Shown here: in pieces, positions 54,181-64,000 of the stretch
Numbering within the stretch: position 1 is the first letter of the stretch
Layout of the letters: the number at the start of each line of letters is the position of its first letter
NCBI GenBank assembly: GCA_963966185.1
Contig: CAWZYM010000359.1
Coordinates: 32,501-96,500 of the forward strand
From: Rhabditoides inermis
Lineage: Eukaryota; Nematoda; Chromadorea; Rhabditida; Rhabditidae
DNA length: 64,000 nt
Reading direction: 5' to 3'
The notes under the pieces: model-generated
Seen by the model: the letters and a program-made list of their open reading frames with translations, nothing else
Database searches by the model: none
Told to the model about the DNA's origin: nothing
Translations under genes and position numbers: made by a program

Positions 54181-54184
54181 TCTC

Positions 54185-54348
54185 TTATTCCAGTCCATAG
54201 ACCTTCTTGGCATTCTCGGTCGTCCGACGGGCAACCTGGAGTTATCAACATGCCCTATAGCCCTTTTCCTTCTCTCTCTCCCTCTCTCCCCTCTTTCTCT
54301 CTCCCTCTCTCCCCTCTTTCTCTCTCCCTCTCTCTCTCCTTTCTCTCT

Positions 54349-54385
<37 letters not shown>

Positions 54386-57300
54386 ACCTCCTCCGGCTTC
54401 TCCCCCATGAATCCTGCCACCAGCTCACAGATCGCAGCCAGTGCACACGGTTCGTTCCGGTTGAACGAAGAGAACTGAAAGGTAGTCTCTCTCTCTCTCT
54501 CCTCTCTCTCTCTTCTCTCTCTCTTCTCTCTCTCTTCTCTACTCTCTCCCCTCTCTCCCTCTCTCTCTCTCCCCTCTCCCTCCCTCCCTTCCTCTCCCCT
54601 CTCTCTCTCTTCCCATACCTTATGCAGTGCCTTGGCCTCCTCGCTGATTCCTTCGCGCACCTCCTTTGGCAGCTTCTTGTCGCCAATCTGTAATGAAATT
54701 CATTTACTATGAATTATTGTAAGTATGAACGGCACACGAAATCCCCCCCCCCCTTTACCTTGCAGTACATGCCACAAGTGCTACTATCTCACTATCCTAT
54801 CACAGTCAACGCGTCAATCGGTCTGCTGCTTGCAGTGACTGTCAGAGACACGGAACAGCTACTAGAGGCCCCACCCACCCACTCCCCCTTACCTTGCAGT
54901 ACATGTACGGGCACACCTTTTCAGCACACTTTTACAAGTGCACGCCACAAGTGCATCTATCTCATGCCCCACACACTCGCTCACTCGCATGTTCCTTCTC
55001 ATGACTGCTCCAGTCTCTCACACTCCCCCCCACGGCCCGGATAGTTGCACAGTGCGCCCCACAGAGAGAGAGCGGTGCGCGCACAGGCCGCTTTGCGAGT
55101 GATTGGGCGCATAGCGATTTCAGAGAAGTAATTATTGCGCTCTAGCGCTTGCTGGTAATACGCAGTGGAGCTGGCGCGTCGCGTGCTTGCGGAGCGGTCG
55201 GTGCGCGCGCCACTGTCCACTGTGCAACTATCCGAACCGTGCCCCCCTTCCTCTCCCCCACCTTGCAGTACATGTACGGCGCGTCCGTCTCCAGCACCAG
55301 TCTGTCCAGTGGGAGCAGACCAGACTTGAGCGCGTGTTGCACTCCGTCCGCGGACTTGTCCTTCCACAGGAAACCTGCAACCGTCATCTCTCTCTCTCTC
55401 TCTCTCCCCTTCTCTCTCTCTCTCTCTTCTTCCCCCCCCCCTCTCTCTCTCTCTCTCGTAGTCTCTTGGAACCTCTCGTTCCTTACTTTCTCTACAGACT
55501 TGTCCTACTCCGCCCCTCTCATCTCGTTGTCTTTTCCGTTCTCTAATACATCGCACGCAAAATACGTTTCACACTGCGAACAAGACATGAGTGGGGTCAG
55601 TCTTTTTCAATTGATCTATGTTATCCATCATCTAATCACCAGCACCCACTTGCAGTCAGAGAAACCTACAGTACCCATACACCGCCTATAAGGAGACACC
55701 TACAGTACTCCCATCCAACTACCGTACCGTACCGGTGAGTCCAATGTAAAGTCTCGAGGCATTATGCCGTACGTCAGGGTATGTCTACAGTACTTCCATC
55801 CAACTACCGTACCCACCTGTCAGTCCAATGTACAGTCTCGAGGCACTATGTCGTAAATCAGGGGAAGTCTACAGTACTCCGAATCAATTACAGTACCCAC
55901 TGGTCAGTCCAACATACAATAGTCAGGGGATAAATAATAACGCAACATAATAATTGCGATAACAAACAAAACAAAAAAGGGGGTGAGACAGAGAGAAAGA
56001 CAGAGAGATAAAAGATAAAAGCCGTTTCGGGTGTAAAACGCTATACGGCAAAACTTTGTCCCTCCCACCCTCGTCAGTAACGATAGAGAGACGTGTAATT
56101 TTTGAATGGATAGTATTGTATATGGTATATAAAAAGAAAGGAAAGAAAACGCGAAATAACTATCATAAGCAAGCAAGTTACAAGTAATGAGCACAAAACA
56201 GTGTGGAGACGCTTGAGAATTTGTTTGTGAGTGACTGCGCGAGGCAGTGGGATGGGTGTGGCGTGGCTACAGCGTAGTCTGCCGTAGGTCTCCTTGAGGT
56301 CACTCGCACTGAGTGTGCAGTGCTGGGTCTTAGTTCAAAAGATCAATATTTCCGTTGCAGGCGTTAATCACTTCTCAATTAAAAAGTTTCAAAAAGGACT
56401 CCATTTTTTCAAGATTATATTTTATAGTGAGAGATTTATTCTGCATAACTGCGTATGCAATTTTCATGTTTATTTCTTGACTGGGAAAACCGTTTCTTAT
56501 AAATTTATCTCGTAGTTCTTTGATTCTAGACATAAAAGTCTTCGTCTCAGTACAACATCTGTATATTCTCAGTATTTCTCCATTCAAACAGTTCCACGAT
56601 ATGCTGCGTTTCATGTTTGTATTGTATTTTGGATAGCGGACTATTTCGAACGAGTATTCATCTGTCTTATTATAAAGTGAAGTAATTATTTGATTTTTAA
56701 TGGTTATTTCGAGATCAAGGAAGACTGTTTGTTTATCAGTGGCGCTTGTTTGTTCGAGTGTTAGTGAATTATGGTAAATAGACTGAATTTTTGAGATAAT
56801 GTCATTGTCATTGTGTCTATATATTATCAGTAGATCATCCATGTATCTATATCCTCTTATCTGGTAATGTTTGAAATTTGGATTTTGTTTCATGAATGTG
56901 TATTCCATGTGTGAGAGTGTCAAATCAGCAATGAGAGGAGAAGCATTATTTCCTTGCGGAATGCCGGATATCTGTTGATATACATTGTCTCCATAGACAG
57001 CAAAGCTGTTTTGGAGGATATACTCAATCATAAATTTGACGTCATCTTTCGTGTAGATTCTGTTGGTGTTTCGGGATGAATCATTTTCTTTAGGATTATT
57101 GTAAAAGACTTTATTGTAAGTTACGGTGATATAGTTTTTACCACTGTTTTTAAAACATAATTCTATCAGTTCGAACATGTGTTTCTTAACAACGTCATGT
57201 GGAAGATTTGTAAACAGACTGCTGAAATCTGCACAATAGACCAATTTGTTTGAAATGTTATCGATACCCCTAAGGTCATCGACGACTTCAATGCTGTTAT

Positions 57301-59215
57301 CCACCGACCAGTACGGGGATGACTTTTGTCCATTTCGTTGTCTAATAGTTTCAGAATAGTTTTTGAAATGACTTTTCATGTGTTTTAGAATTCTTTGCGT
57401 ATCTATAGAAATAGCTTTGATACTGCTATTATAAGCGCCTGTGATGAATCTAAATTTTATTGGAGTTTTGTGCATTTTTGGGATGGCATAAATTTTGGGT
57501 AACGCTAGGTCCTTACTTTTGGTTTCGAGGTTGAGGCTTTTTGTGGTAATTTCATGTCTTTTAATAATAGATGAATATGTTTCACGGTCGTATATTTTAT
57601 ATGTGGGGTTAGAAGTAATATTTTTTCTCGTTACATGATCAAAACCTAATTCTTTGTTCATGGTTATTACGTAAAGTTTTTTGCAAGTAAGTGCAAAATT
57701 ACCTGCGGCTTTGTCAATGCATGTGATGATGAAGTGTTTTTGAAGTTCTTTTAAAAACCCTACGTGGATTGAGGCTGATGCGTGTGACAGTGCGATGTCA
57801 TATTTGGAAAATACACTCTTCTTATTGATGTCGCTATATTGATATCATGTGTAGTTATAACATGATTGGGACTGATGCATGTCACTTCATCATTGCAAAT
57901 ATTCCGAAATTTCACGTGGACTACAAAGTGTGAATAGGCTATGTTATGATTCTCCGTTATGAAGCATTCTCCGTTATGTTATGAAGCTGTGCAAAGATCT
58001 TCACTAGAATGCTTGCCCCGAAACAGTCATATCAATGTCGACTGAAACAATTGGAGCTAATCCATTGCCTTCACCTCACATTCCATAGCTTTCTCTGAGA
58101 AACAACGAGAGAAGATGATGCAACCAACAGTCTCGAAACATGCAACGAGTAGAGAGTCAACTCTTGCTTTCGGGGGAGTGTCGTGACCGGAGGCGATGTC
58201 TACAGTACTCCCATCCAACTACCGTACCCACCCGTCAGTCCAATGTACAGTCCCATGTCGAGGTACTCTTTCATATCGGCCGCCGTTCCAGTGTAGCAGT
58301 GGATGACTGCAGGGGGAAGACTGGCGCCAGCTGCCTGAAAAGACTCTCTCTCTTTCTTCCTCTTTCCTCTCCCTCTCTCTCTCCTCCCTCTCTTTCTCTC
58401 CCCTCCTCTCTCTCTCTCTCCCCCTTTCATTCTCCCTCCCCTCATTTTCAATATCTCCCGCACATCCTCTCTCTATCTCTCTCCCTCTCTCCCTCCCCCC
58501 ACCTTCAATATCTCTCTCTCCCTCTCTCTCTCCCTCCCCACACCTTCAATATCTCTCTCTCCCTCTCTCTCTCCTCCCTCCATCTCTCTCTCTCCCCCCT
58601 CACCTTCAATATCTCCCTCACATCCTCTGCCGCCTCCCTCTCGTGAATGAACAAAGGACGCTGCAGCTCGCACGCCAGCGAGACCTGCAACAAGGAGCCA
58701 CATCAACGACTTCCTCATCTTCTCTCCGACCCCCTAGTCCCCGCACGCCAGAGAGACCTCCAAAGCACGAGCTGCCCTGCCACTCCATCATCTTCTCTCC
58801 GACCCCCTAGTCCCCGCACGCCAGAGAGACCTCCAAAGCACGAGCTGCCCTGCCACTCCATCATCTTCTCTCCGACCCCCTAGTCCCCGCACGCCAGAGA
58901 GACCTCCAAAGCACGAGCTGCCCTGCCACTCCATCATCTTCACACAACATTCGATTCTCTGAAGAAGCAAGAAGCACAACCACTCGTATTAGCGCGAAAG
59001 TTGTTACCGTATTGCACTCATATCTGCTACAGTTATGTTTTATACTATTCCGTTTTGCTGACTCGGACTCTTCAAGACGCATTTTCAAATGAAAATCGGG
59101 CAAAGACCACTATGACTGGAAGACACAGAATGACACATACCTGCTCGCGGAACACGTCTCTCTGCACATCCCTGGGAGAGAAGTCGCGGTTGTAGTCAAG
59201 ACCGCACTCGCCCAC
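54185..59215 (-). CDS. TatD-family metal-dependent nuclease, copy C (N-terminus not found)
   Basis: TatD enzymes are TIM-barrel 3'-5' exonucleases acting in DNA repair and apoptotic DNA breakdown. Seven exons on the minus strand join in phase: 59215-59141 (VGECGLDYNRDFSPRDVQRD), 58684-58604 (LQRPLFIHEREAAEDVREIL), 58334-58232 (AVIHCYTGTAADMKEYLDMG), 55374-55262 (FLWKDKSADGV..., LETDAP), 54687-54619 (IGDKKLPKEVREG), 54474-54388 (FSSFNRNEPCALAAICELVA), 54235-54185 (VARRTTENAKKVYGLE, stop). That is 192 residues, with the metal ligands E (GECG), H (FIHER), H (IHCYTG) and D (ETDAP) intact. The family is usually near 290 residues; the N-terminal third with the HxH motif was not found up to the F-box gene at 59788. 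The 2.9-kb intron holds an RT element. It is the likely parent of copies A and B, but its functionality is unproven. Confidence 0.85.
54262..54612 (+). repeat. (CT)n tracts in TatD copy C introns
   Basis: Purine-rich on the coding (minus) strand: 54262-54384 and 54485-54612, flanking the FSSFNRNEP exon. They match in position the GA tracts of copy A. Confidence 0.92.
55690..55910 (-). repeat. Three degenerate copies of a TatD exon end and donor
   Basis: On the minus strand, copies of 'ATTGGACTGACGG/GTGGGTACGG' and 'GTAGTTGGATGGGAGTACTG' recur with a period of about 75-90 bp. The genuine exon end is at 58232. The copies lie on the far side of the RT element, so they either predate its insertion or were separated by it. 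Confidence 0.82.
56018..56085 (-). ncRNA. Hammerhead-like motif downstream of RT element
   Basis: On the minus strand CTGACGA (a permitted CUGANGA variant), then GGGTG, a loop of about 36 nt, CACCC and GAAAC. The two boxes and a 5-bp stem II are in the right order. Stems I and III are less clear than in PLEs 1 and 2. It lies about 290 bp 3' of the RT stop codon, where a PLE terminal repeat would sit. Confidence 0.5.
56375..57844 (-). pseudogene. Second PLE-like reverse transcriptase, 5'-truncated
   Basis: Open frame of 489 residues with no obvious start at its beginning (preceded by TGA at 57847-57845); the first Met is at 57661. Seen: HFIITCIDKAAGNFALTCKK, IPKMHKTPIKFRFITGAYNS, motif A YCADFSSLFTNLPHD, motif B SGIPQGNNASPLIADL, catalytic YRYMDDLL, then FLDLEITI. 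This pattern is typical of an RT group common in invertebrate genomes and related to Penelope-type RTs; it shares little with PLEs 1 and 2 beyond the core motifs. No GIY-YIG domain is visible. It is oriented like the host gene, within the TatD copy C intron. The catalytic motifs are intact, but the 5' end looks lost. Confidence 0.78.
58345..58603 (+). repeat. CT-rich tract with repeated 'CACCTTCAATATCTC'
   Basis: (CT)n sequence in which 'TTCAATATCTC' recurs near 58447, 58502, 58547 and 58604. These are copies of the exon end plus donor of TatD exon DVREILK (58604), giving several decoy donors on the minus strand. Confidence 0.8.
58725..58940 (-). repeat. Three tandem ~63-bp repeats copying a TatD acceptor
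   Basis: 'CCGCACGCCAGAGAGACCTCCAAAG' (read in two halves: CCGCACGCCAGAG, AGACCTCCAAAG) is repeated three times at about 58740, 58803 and 58866. Reverse-complemented it resembles the acceptor and start of exon VSLACEL (58684: GTCTCGCTGGCGTGCG). Confidence 0.8.
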
Positions 59216-59221
59216 CTGCAA

Positions 59222-59376
<155 letters not shown>

Positions 59377-59787
59377 TTTATCCGGAATCGTTATATCTGA
59401 ACATGACATCATGATGATATGAAACCAATCCATGCTTGAAATGAATGAAACACATCTCTCGACGCTCACACACTCACGCTCATTCTTTCACGGACCAAAG
59501 CGAAATTAATTCCCTTCCATTTCGACCCGCTCCTCCCGTAACACCATGAAACAAACATGTCCCCTTCACAACCGTCAGACCCCGGCTCTTTACAACCCTC
59601 GTCCACTCCCACCTAGCCAGTGGGCTCGCGGACCACTTCCAGTCAGTCTGCTCACATTTCTCATGTGCCTCTTTCTAATCAAGCGACGCAACGCCCCGCG
59701 GTCTTGCCGCATCGGAGCGTTGCCAGACAATCTGCTGCGTATAAGAAGAGTCCGCTTCACTCACTCAGTCACTCTTGTCCATCTAGA

Positions 59788-62060
59788 ATGCTCGACGCTC
59801 TCCCCAACGAACTCATCGTCACGATCTTCGGACGCGTCACCGATGCGGTGAGTTGGAAATATTTAATATTCAGTTTAAAAATATACAGGCGATTATATAG
59901 TATGTATTTATCGCTACTCAAAACAAGTGATCTTTCAGATGCCAGGAAAACAGCAGTGATGAAGATCAGTGTGATCGCCCCAATGAATACACCATTTCCC
60001 TGAGCTATCCAATGCATGGAACATCTTTGATGGGTGATCGATTCTGATCCAACTGTGAACCCGTCTGTGCCGCGACGTGCCATTGCATCACATATCACTG
60101 TGTCATGATGTGGTGTGATGGATATCGTTCGGACCCGCCGGGCGCTCAGTCCGACGGGTTCTTCAAATCAAATCAAAGGCTTATCCAGAATCGCGTTTCA
60201 TGAACATAAAGTACAAAGTACACATGCATGAGAGGTCTTAGTAGAAGCGCTGGGAGGATAGATCATTACATTGGTCGTGGTGTGTGATTCGGTGTCGCCA
60301 TTCCGTTCGTTGCTGGACGGGTTCTTCTGCTTTCCAATGTAAAAGCATAGCATGCAACTTGGTCAATCCCGATCACACTCTAAACCCTAGCCCCATCTCC
60401 TTCTTCTCAGGACATCCGCTCGCTCCGCCTCGTCTCCCGATTCCACAACTCCATCATCTCCCGCCACCATCGACACCTGCCCAAGAGACCCGTAGACATG
60501 GTCATCAGCACAGATGAGGTAGGGCCCATGGGTACAATTACTGTCATCGTCATTACTCAATATTATTAGAAAACAAGTAAACAGTAAACAGGAAAAGAGA
60601 TTTCATCTTTCCATCAGTGATGCAGTGGAATTTGAAGTATACTCGACTATATTCATCCTTCAATCACTGCAGTTTGAGGTTCACAGTGACTTATTCCAAT
60701 CAGAACATTCAACCACTTGAATTTGGGGGCCACATTGAACGAGTCGGTTTGTCCAATACTATCGCTTCACATTTTTAATTGCTCCAGTTAATTTATGGAA
60801 ACCAATTGTATCGTTTTCTAGGACGACACTCTTCTCATCGAGTACACTCTCTCGGGGCAGATGGCGCCGCGCCGGCTCTGCTACATCACAAACACAGGGA
60901 ACCGAGTGGTGCCCGACGATGACAAGTGAGAAGAAGAGATTAAAACACGACCGCATCGAATAGCTTTCACGGTTCCATTGCGCGCACGATGGAAATTTAC
61001 GACAAATGACTATACCATTTGAATTGAGCAAGTGTGTAGATCGGTAGTTTATGTGATTAGTGGGAACCATCTCGCTCAAAACTACCCAATGTATAAAAAT
61101 GATCATCACAATATTTTCAACCATTCACACATAACACTTGAGATGTTAAATGTTAATAAAACATAGCTAAAGTGATCGCATTAGTTTCTTTATCTCACTT
61201 CTGCTGTTACATATCGTCTGAAACATACTGAAGTGGAACTTCCAATCACATGTCCGCACATGTTCAACTGTCAACAAAATCATGTGTAATGTAATAGCAT
61301 ATAACATGGCTTGAATGGGTGCTTAGTCCGCCCAGCAACTACCAAATGCAACATCATGAAGCTGTCGGGCACACGTTCATCACCGCGCGCAGCCTTCTAA
61401 TGCAATATAACTCATTGGAACCTTATCTCTAAGCCCTAAGACATGCTAAGCCATCTAAGCCATTCAGCTACCACTCCATCGAGCACACGTTCCTCACGGG
61501 TCGCGTGGTGGTCGCCGCCACAGCCGCCACCGACGACATCGGACAGGCACTCGCAGACCTACTCTACCGGCTCCTGCCACTATGCACACTCAACACTGCG
61601 CAGGCGAGTCTCTATCCATCACTATCTACTGCAAACTCCCGGACACGATTCTGAAGATTTTAAATATCACATTTGCCCTTACTTACAGTAGATATATCAG
61701 TCTCCATAGTCATATGTTTCCTTCATAATGTCAAGTGTAAACTCCCCCTTCCAGATCGCTCACCACCTCCCCGTCCACCTCTCCCCAGTCCTCGACAAGT
61801 ACTCGCTGCTCTCCAACATGCTCCACTCGTCCACCTTCCTCCGCCACGGCACCCACTACCACAGCTACATGTCCCCTCGAGCAGTCGGCAGAATGCGCGC
61901 CCTTCTCGACAAGTACGCCCCGTCCGCCCGGCAGCCATTCGACCCTCCTCCCGTGAGACACTCTCCCCCTGTCCCCCCTGTCCCCACCAGCAAGCGTCGC
62001 GGCAACCGACTGCGCTCCCGGGCCGGACCCTTCGGACGCAGGCATGTCATCGCCAAGTGA
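59788..62060 (+). CDS. F-box protein 1
   Basis: F-box proteins bridge SKP1/cullin ubiquitin ligases to substrates. Five exons: 59788-59847 (MLDALPNELIVTIFGRVTDA), 60411-60518 (DIRSLRLVSRFHNSIISRHH...), 60822-60925 (DDTLLIEYTLSGQMAPRRLC...), 61468-61603 (YHSIEHTFLTGRVVVAATAA...), 61755-62060 (IAHHLPVHLSPVLDKYSLLS..., stop). They give 237 residues. The N-terminal LPNELIVTIF...DIRSLRLVSR is a typical F-box; no WD40 or LRR repeats follow, and the C-terminus is Pro/Arg-rich. Intron 4 (61604-61754) has a GC donor (CAG/GCGAGT). The acceptor-like sequence CATCTAG lies one base before the ATG. The paralogue is at 63128. Confidence 0.82.
60100..60260 (-). mobile_element. Retroelement 3' end (TTATCC..GATTTG family)
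   Basis: It holds 'CAAATCAAATCAAAGG' plus 'CTTATCCAGAATCGCG' on the plus strand, matching the border of the (AATC)n array at 59374. It lies in intron 1 of F-box gene 1. Confidence 0.5.
61604..61754 (+). other. GC-AG intron of F-box gene 1
   Basis: Exon 4 ends ...AACACTGCGCAG and the intron begins GCGAGT and ends CTTCCAG. The reading frame (NTAQ/IAHHLP) is continuous only with this splice. GC-AG introns are a known minor class using a strong flanking donor, as seen here. Confidence 0.75.
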
Positions 62061-62164
62061 TAGCAACTTTCGAAAACCATTCACATTGTTCGTGTAGTTG
62101 TGGTGATTGTGTATGTGAGCGCATGATAATGATAAATACTGTATGATTCCTATCGCGTGACTGT

Positions 62165-62240
62165 GATATCATATTGAGATGTAACGGTTCCGGATAAACA
62201 CCTATCTTGATTTGACTTGACGTTGATTGTGATTGATTGC
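62165..62240 (+). mobile_element. Retroelement 3' end, plus orientation
   Basis: 'ACGGTTCCGGATAAACACC' is followed by TTGATTTGACTTGACGTTGATTG-type tail repeats (two halves). It is the inverted relative of 59374-59420 and 60170-60200, just after the F-box 1 stop codon. Confidence 0.5.
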
Positions 62241-62249
62241 GAATAAAAA

Positions 62250-63127
62250 GATGCTACGCTATATAGTTTTAGGTTTAGGCTACTCAACTGTTTCGAAACA
62301 TATTATTTTACACGAAGCACAGTTTATAATATACAATTACTGAAACGTACTCGATACTCGTACGTTACCGATAATATGCAAGTTTGGAAAAAAGAAATTC
62401 ACAATCCACATCCATATCATAAATCGAATCTTAGCAAGTGTAAACTCGACAAAATTATGTGGCAACTGGCAAGGAATTCAATGATGGTGGTTGGTAGTAT
62501 ACACAAAGACGGTGGGATAGATCAGAGGAAGACGAAGAGTAAGCTCTCGGCAATAGCGCGCAAAACAAGAGAGACAGACAGTTATGGCACCGTATTTCGA
62601 CTGCAAGCGAGGTAGATCGAAAACTATCGCTCTGGCGCAGAGTATAGTCGCGGTACCCTCTCTCATCTACCATGCTCACAAGTTCACACCCCCTCGTCTT
62701 CTCTCCTCTCTCATCTTCTAACCACCACTCCTGCGTCACGGCATGCCTGTAAGTTCACGACAACAAACATTCCCGATACCAATGTTGCAACCATCCCTCC
62801 AAATATCGAGGATATCCTTTCATCACCTCACTCATGTTCACACCATCCATCGGTTCACACCTCTCCATACATCCTCTCACTTCTCATGTTCACAAGCTCA
62901 CACCCCTCCTGTCCCTCCTCTCATCTCGGCCGCAGTCTCACATCTTCTCACAACTCCCGCTCCTCTCCCACACACCGCTCCCACCCTCCCCTCCCAATCT
63001 TATCTCGGAGCATGTCCGCGGGGCACGTCATTCGAGCCGCCGCAGCCTCTCCCACCCTCACTCAGACAGCTACATAAGCAGAGGTTGGCACCCCATCTTC
63101 ACTCATTTCCACATTCCACCAACCACC
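62250..63127. other. Intergenic region between F-box genes
   Basis: No supported gene. The second half is C-rich with CA/CT motifs. It must contain the promoter of F-box gene 2, but no specific element stands out. Confidence 0.5.
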
Positions 63128-64000
63128 ATGCTCGATCGGCTTCCCAACGAGATCCTGCTTCACATACTCAACTTCCTCCCCGTCAAGGTGAGATTCTTTG
63201 ACCGCACCGTAACCTTGCCGTGATTTACATTGTAACGTGCTACTTGATTTGAGATACATAATCTCATACTGATTCCGTACAATACTTTTTACTAATTACA
63301 TCCTAATTATTACAGGACATCCTCTCGGTGCGTCGAGTGTGCTACTACTGCAACCAAGTGGTGATGACACATCGCGAGCGCCTGCCCCGAAGCACCGCCG
63401 GCATCACTTTCTACACCTATCAGGTACGCATTGATTATAATTGAACAAACATAACCAAGGAGGAATACAAGTAATTTCATTAGGCACACACCCGGTTTAG
63501 GTCCCTTCTACCTTCTACCAGACCGAATGAGTGTTCCTGGCAAATATCAAATCAATTACATACTTGCAGAACATGTTACTAATCGAGTACACCATGTTCG
63601 ATCGGCGTATCCGCAAGCGGTTCGGAGTCAGCGAGGACGCGACGAAAAAGAGGTGAGTCACAAAGTATTCTTCAATTTTCCAACACGTTATGGGCGTATA
63701 GCAACTAATTCATATTGATCCCAAGTAGCGAATTCAAAAGAAGAATCGGCGGAAACTTTACAATCTGTCCGTGCTGATCCTCCCCTCTATGAAGCTGCCG
63801 TACAAAAGCAGTTCTAGACTGATCTACAAATCATTCGATTGAACCCTGTACATATCATCAGATCCTATCGCGCACAGATCGCCCAATTTTCACAATCAAA
63901 CAAAGCTGCCAAAAACAGTTCTAGACTGACCGGCGAATCATTCGATTGAACCCTGTACCTCCTCGTCAGGTCGTACCGCGCCCAGATCATCACAATCGAC
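63128..64000 (+). CDS. F-box protein 2 (partial, runs off window)
   Basis: Exons 63128-63187 (MLDRLPNEILLHILNFLPVK), 63316-63423 (DILSVRRVCYYCNQVVMTHR...), 63570-63652 (NMLLIEYTMFDRRIRKRFGV...) and probably 63970-64000 (SYRAQIITID, continuing). Exon lengths 60 and 108 and their phases are identical to F-box gene 1, so the two are tandem paralogues. Just before the last exon a degenerate copy of its acceptor and start ('ATCAGATCCTATCGCGCACA', 63858-63880) could act as a decoy. Confidence 0.8.

Overview
This is animal nuclear DNA. Genes are split into short exons by GT-AG introns (one GC-AG). Introns are packed with purine-rich simple repeats, minisatellites, SINEs, foldback elements and Penelope-like retroelements (PLEs). 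There is no operon, Shine-Dalgarno or prokaryotic layout. Gene content and the 3' splice sites lying directly before two start codons fit an invertebrate, possibly a nematode; the species cannot be named from sequence alone.

Layout. 0.9-2.6 kb (+): a decayed or frameshifted DPH2-like gene (diphthamide synthesis). 3.3-6.2 kb: unidentified exon-like pieces. 4.6-21.9 kb: a very large minisatellite built from ~10-11 bp 'GAGTGTAAAAC/GTGTTAAAC' words, organised into a ~2.7 kb higher-order tandem repeat. Each large unit carries the same two-exon mini-ORF (five copies). 21.9-22.9 kb (-): a broken LINE ORF1-like protein. 22.9-25.1 kb (+) and 35.2-38.1 kb (+): two broken copies of a TatD-family nuclease gene. 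25.7-33.5 kb: a foldback element containing two almost identical full-length PLEs arranged head to head as a 3.2 kb-armed palindrome, with four hammerhead-ribozyme motifs. 39.2-52.0 kb (+): a complete 17-exon UMP synthase gene with intact active-site motifs; its 5.3 kb intron 15 is a nest of tRNA-derived SINEs and foldback elements. 54.2-59.2 kb (-): the best TatD copy, missing its N-terminal exons and carrying a second, unrelated PLE-like reverse transcriptase in an intron. 59.8-62.1 kb (+) and 63.1 kb to the window end (+): two related F-box genes.

Four themes stand out. (1) PLE hammerhead ribozymes sit in direct and inverted terminal repeats. (2) A recurrent pattern of local tandem duplications spans exon-intron junctions and leaves decoy splice sites in introns of several unrelated genes. 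(3) The giant minisatellite carries a repeated micro-gene. (4) One foldback family sharing an arm core is present at four loci.

The host genes act in separate pathways (pyrimidine synthesis, nuclease, diphthamide synthesis, F-box adaptors); nothing suggests that they are co-regulated.
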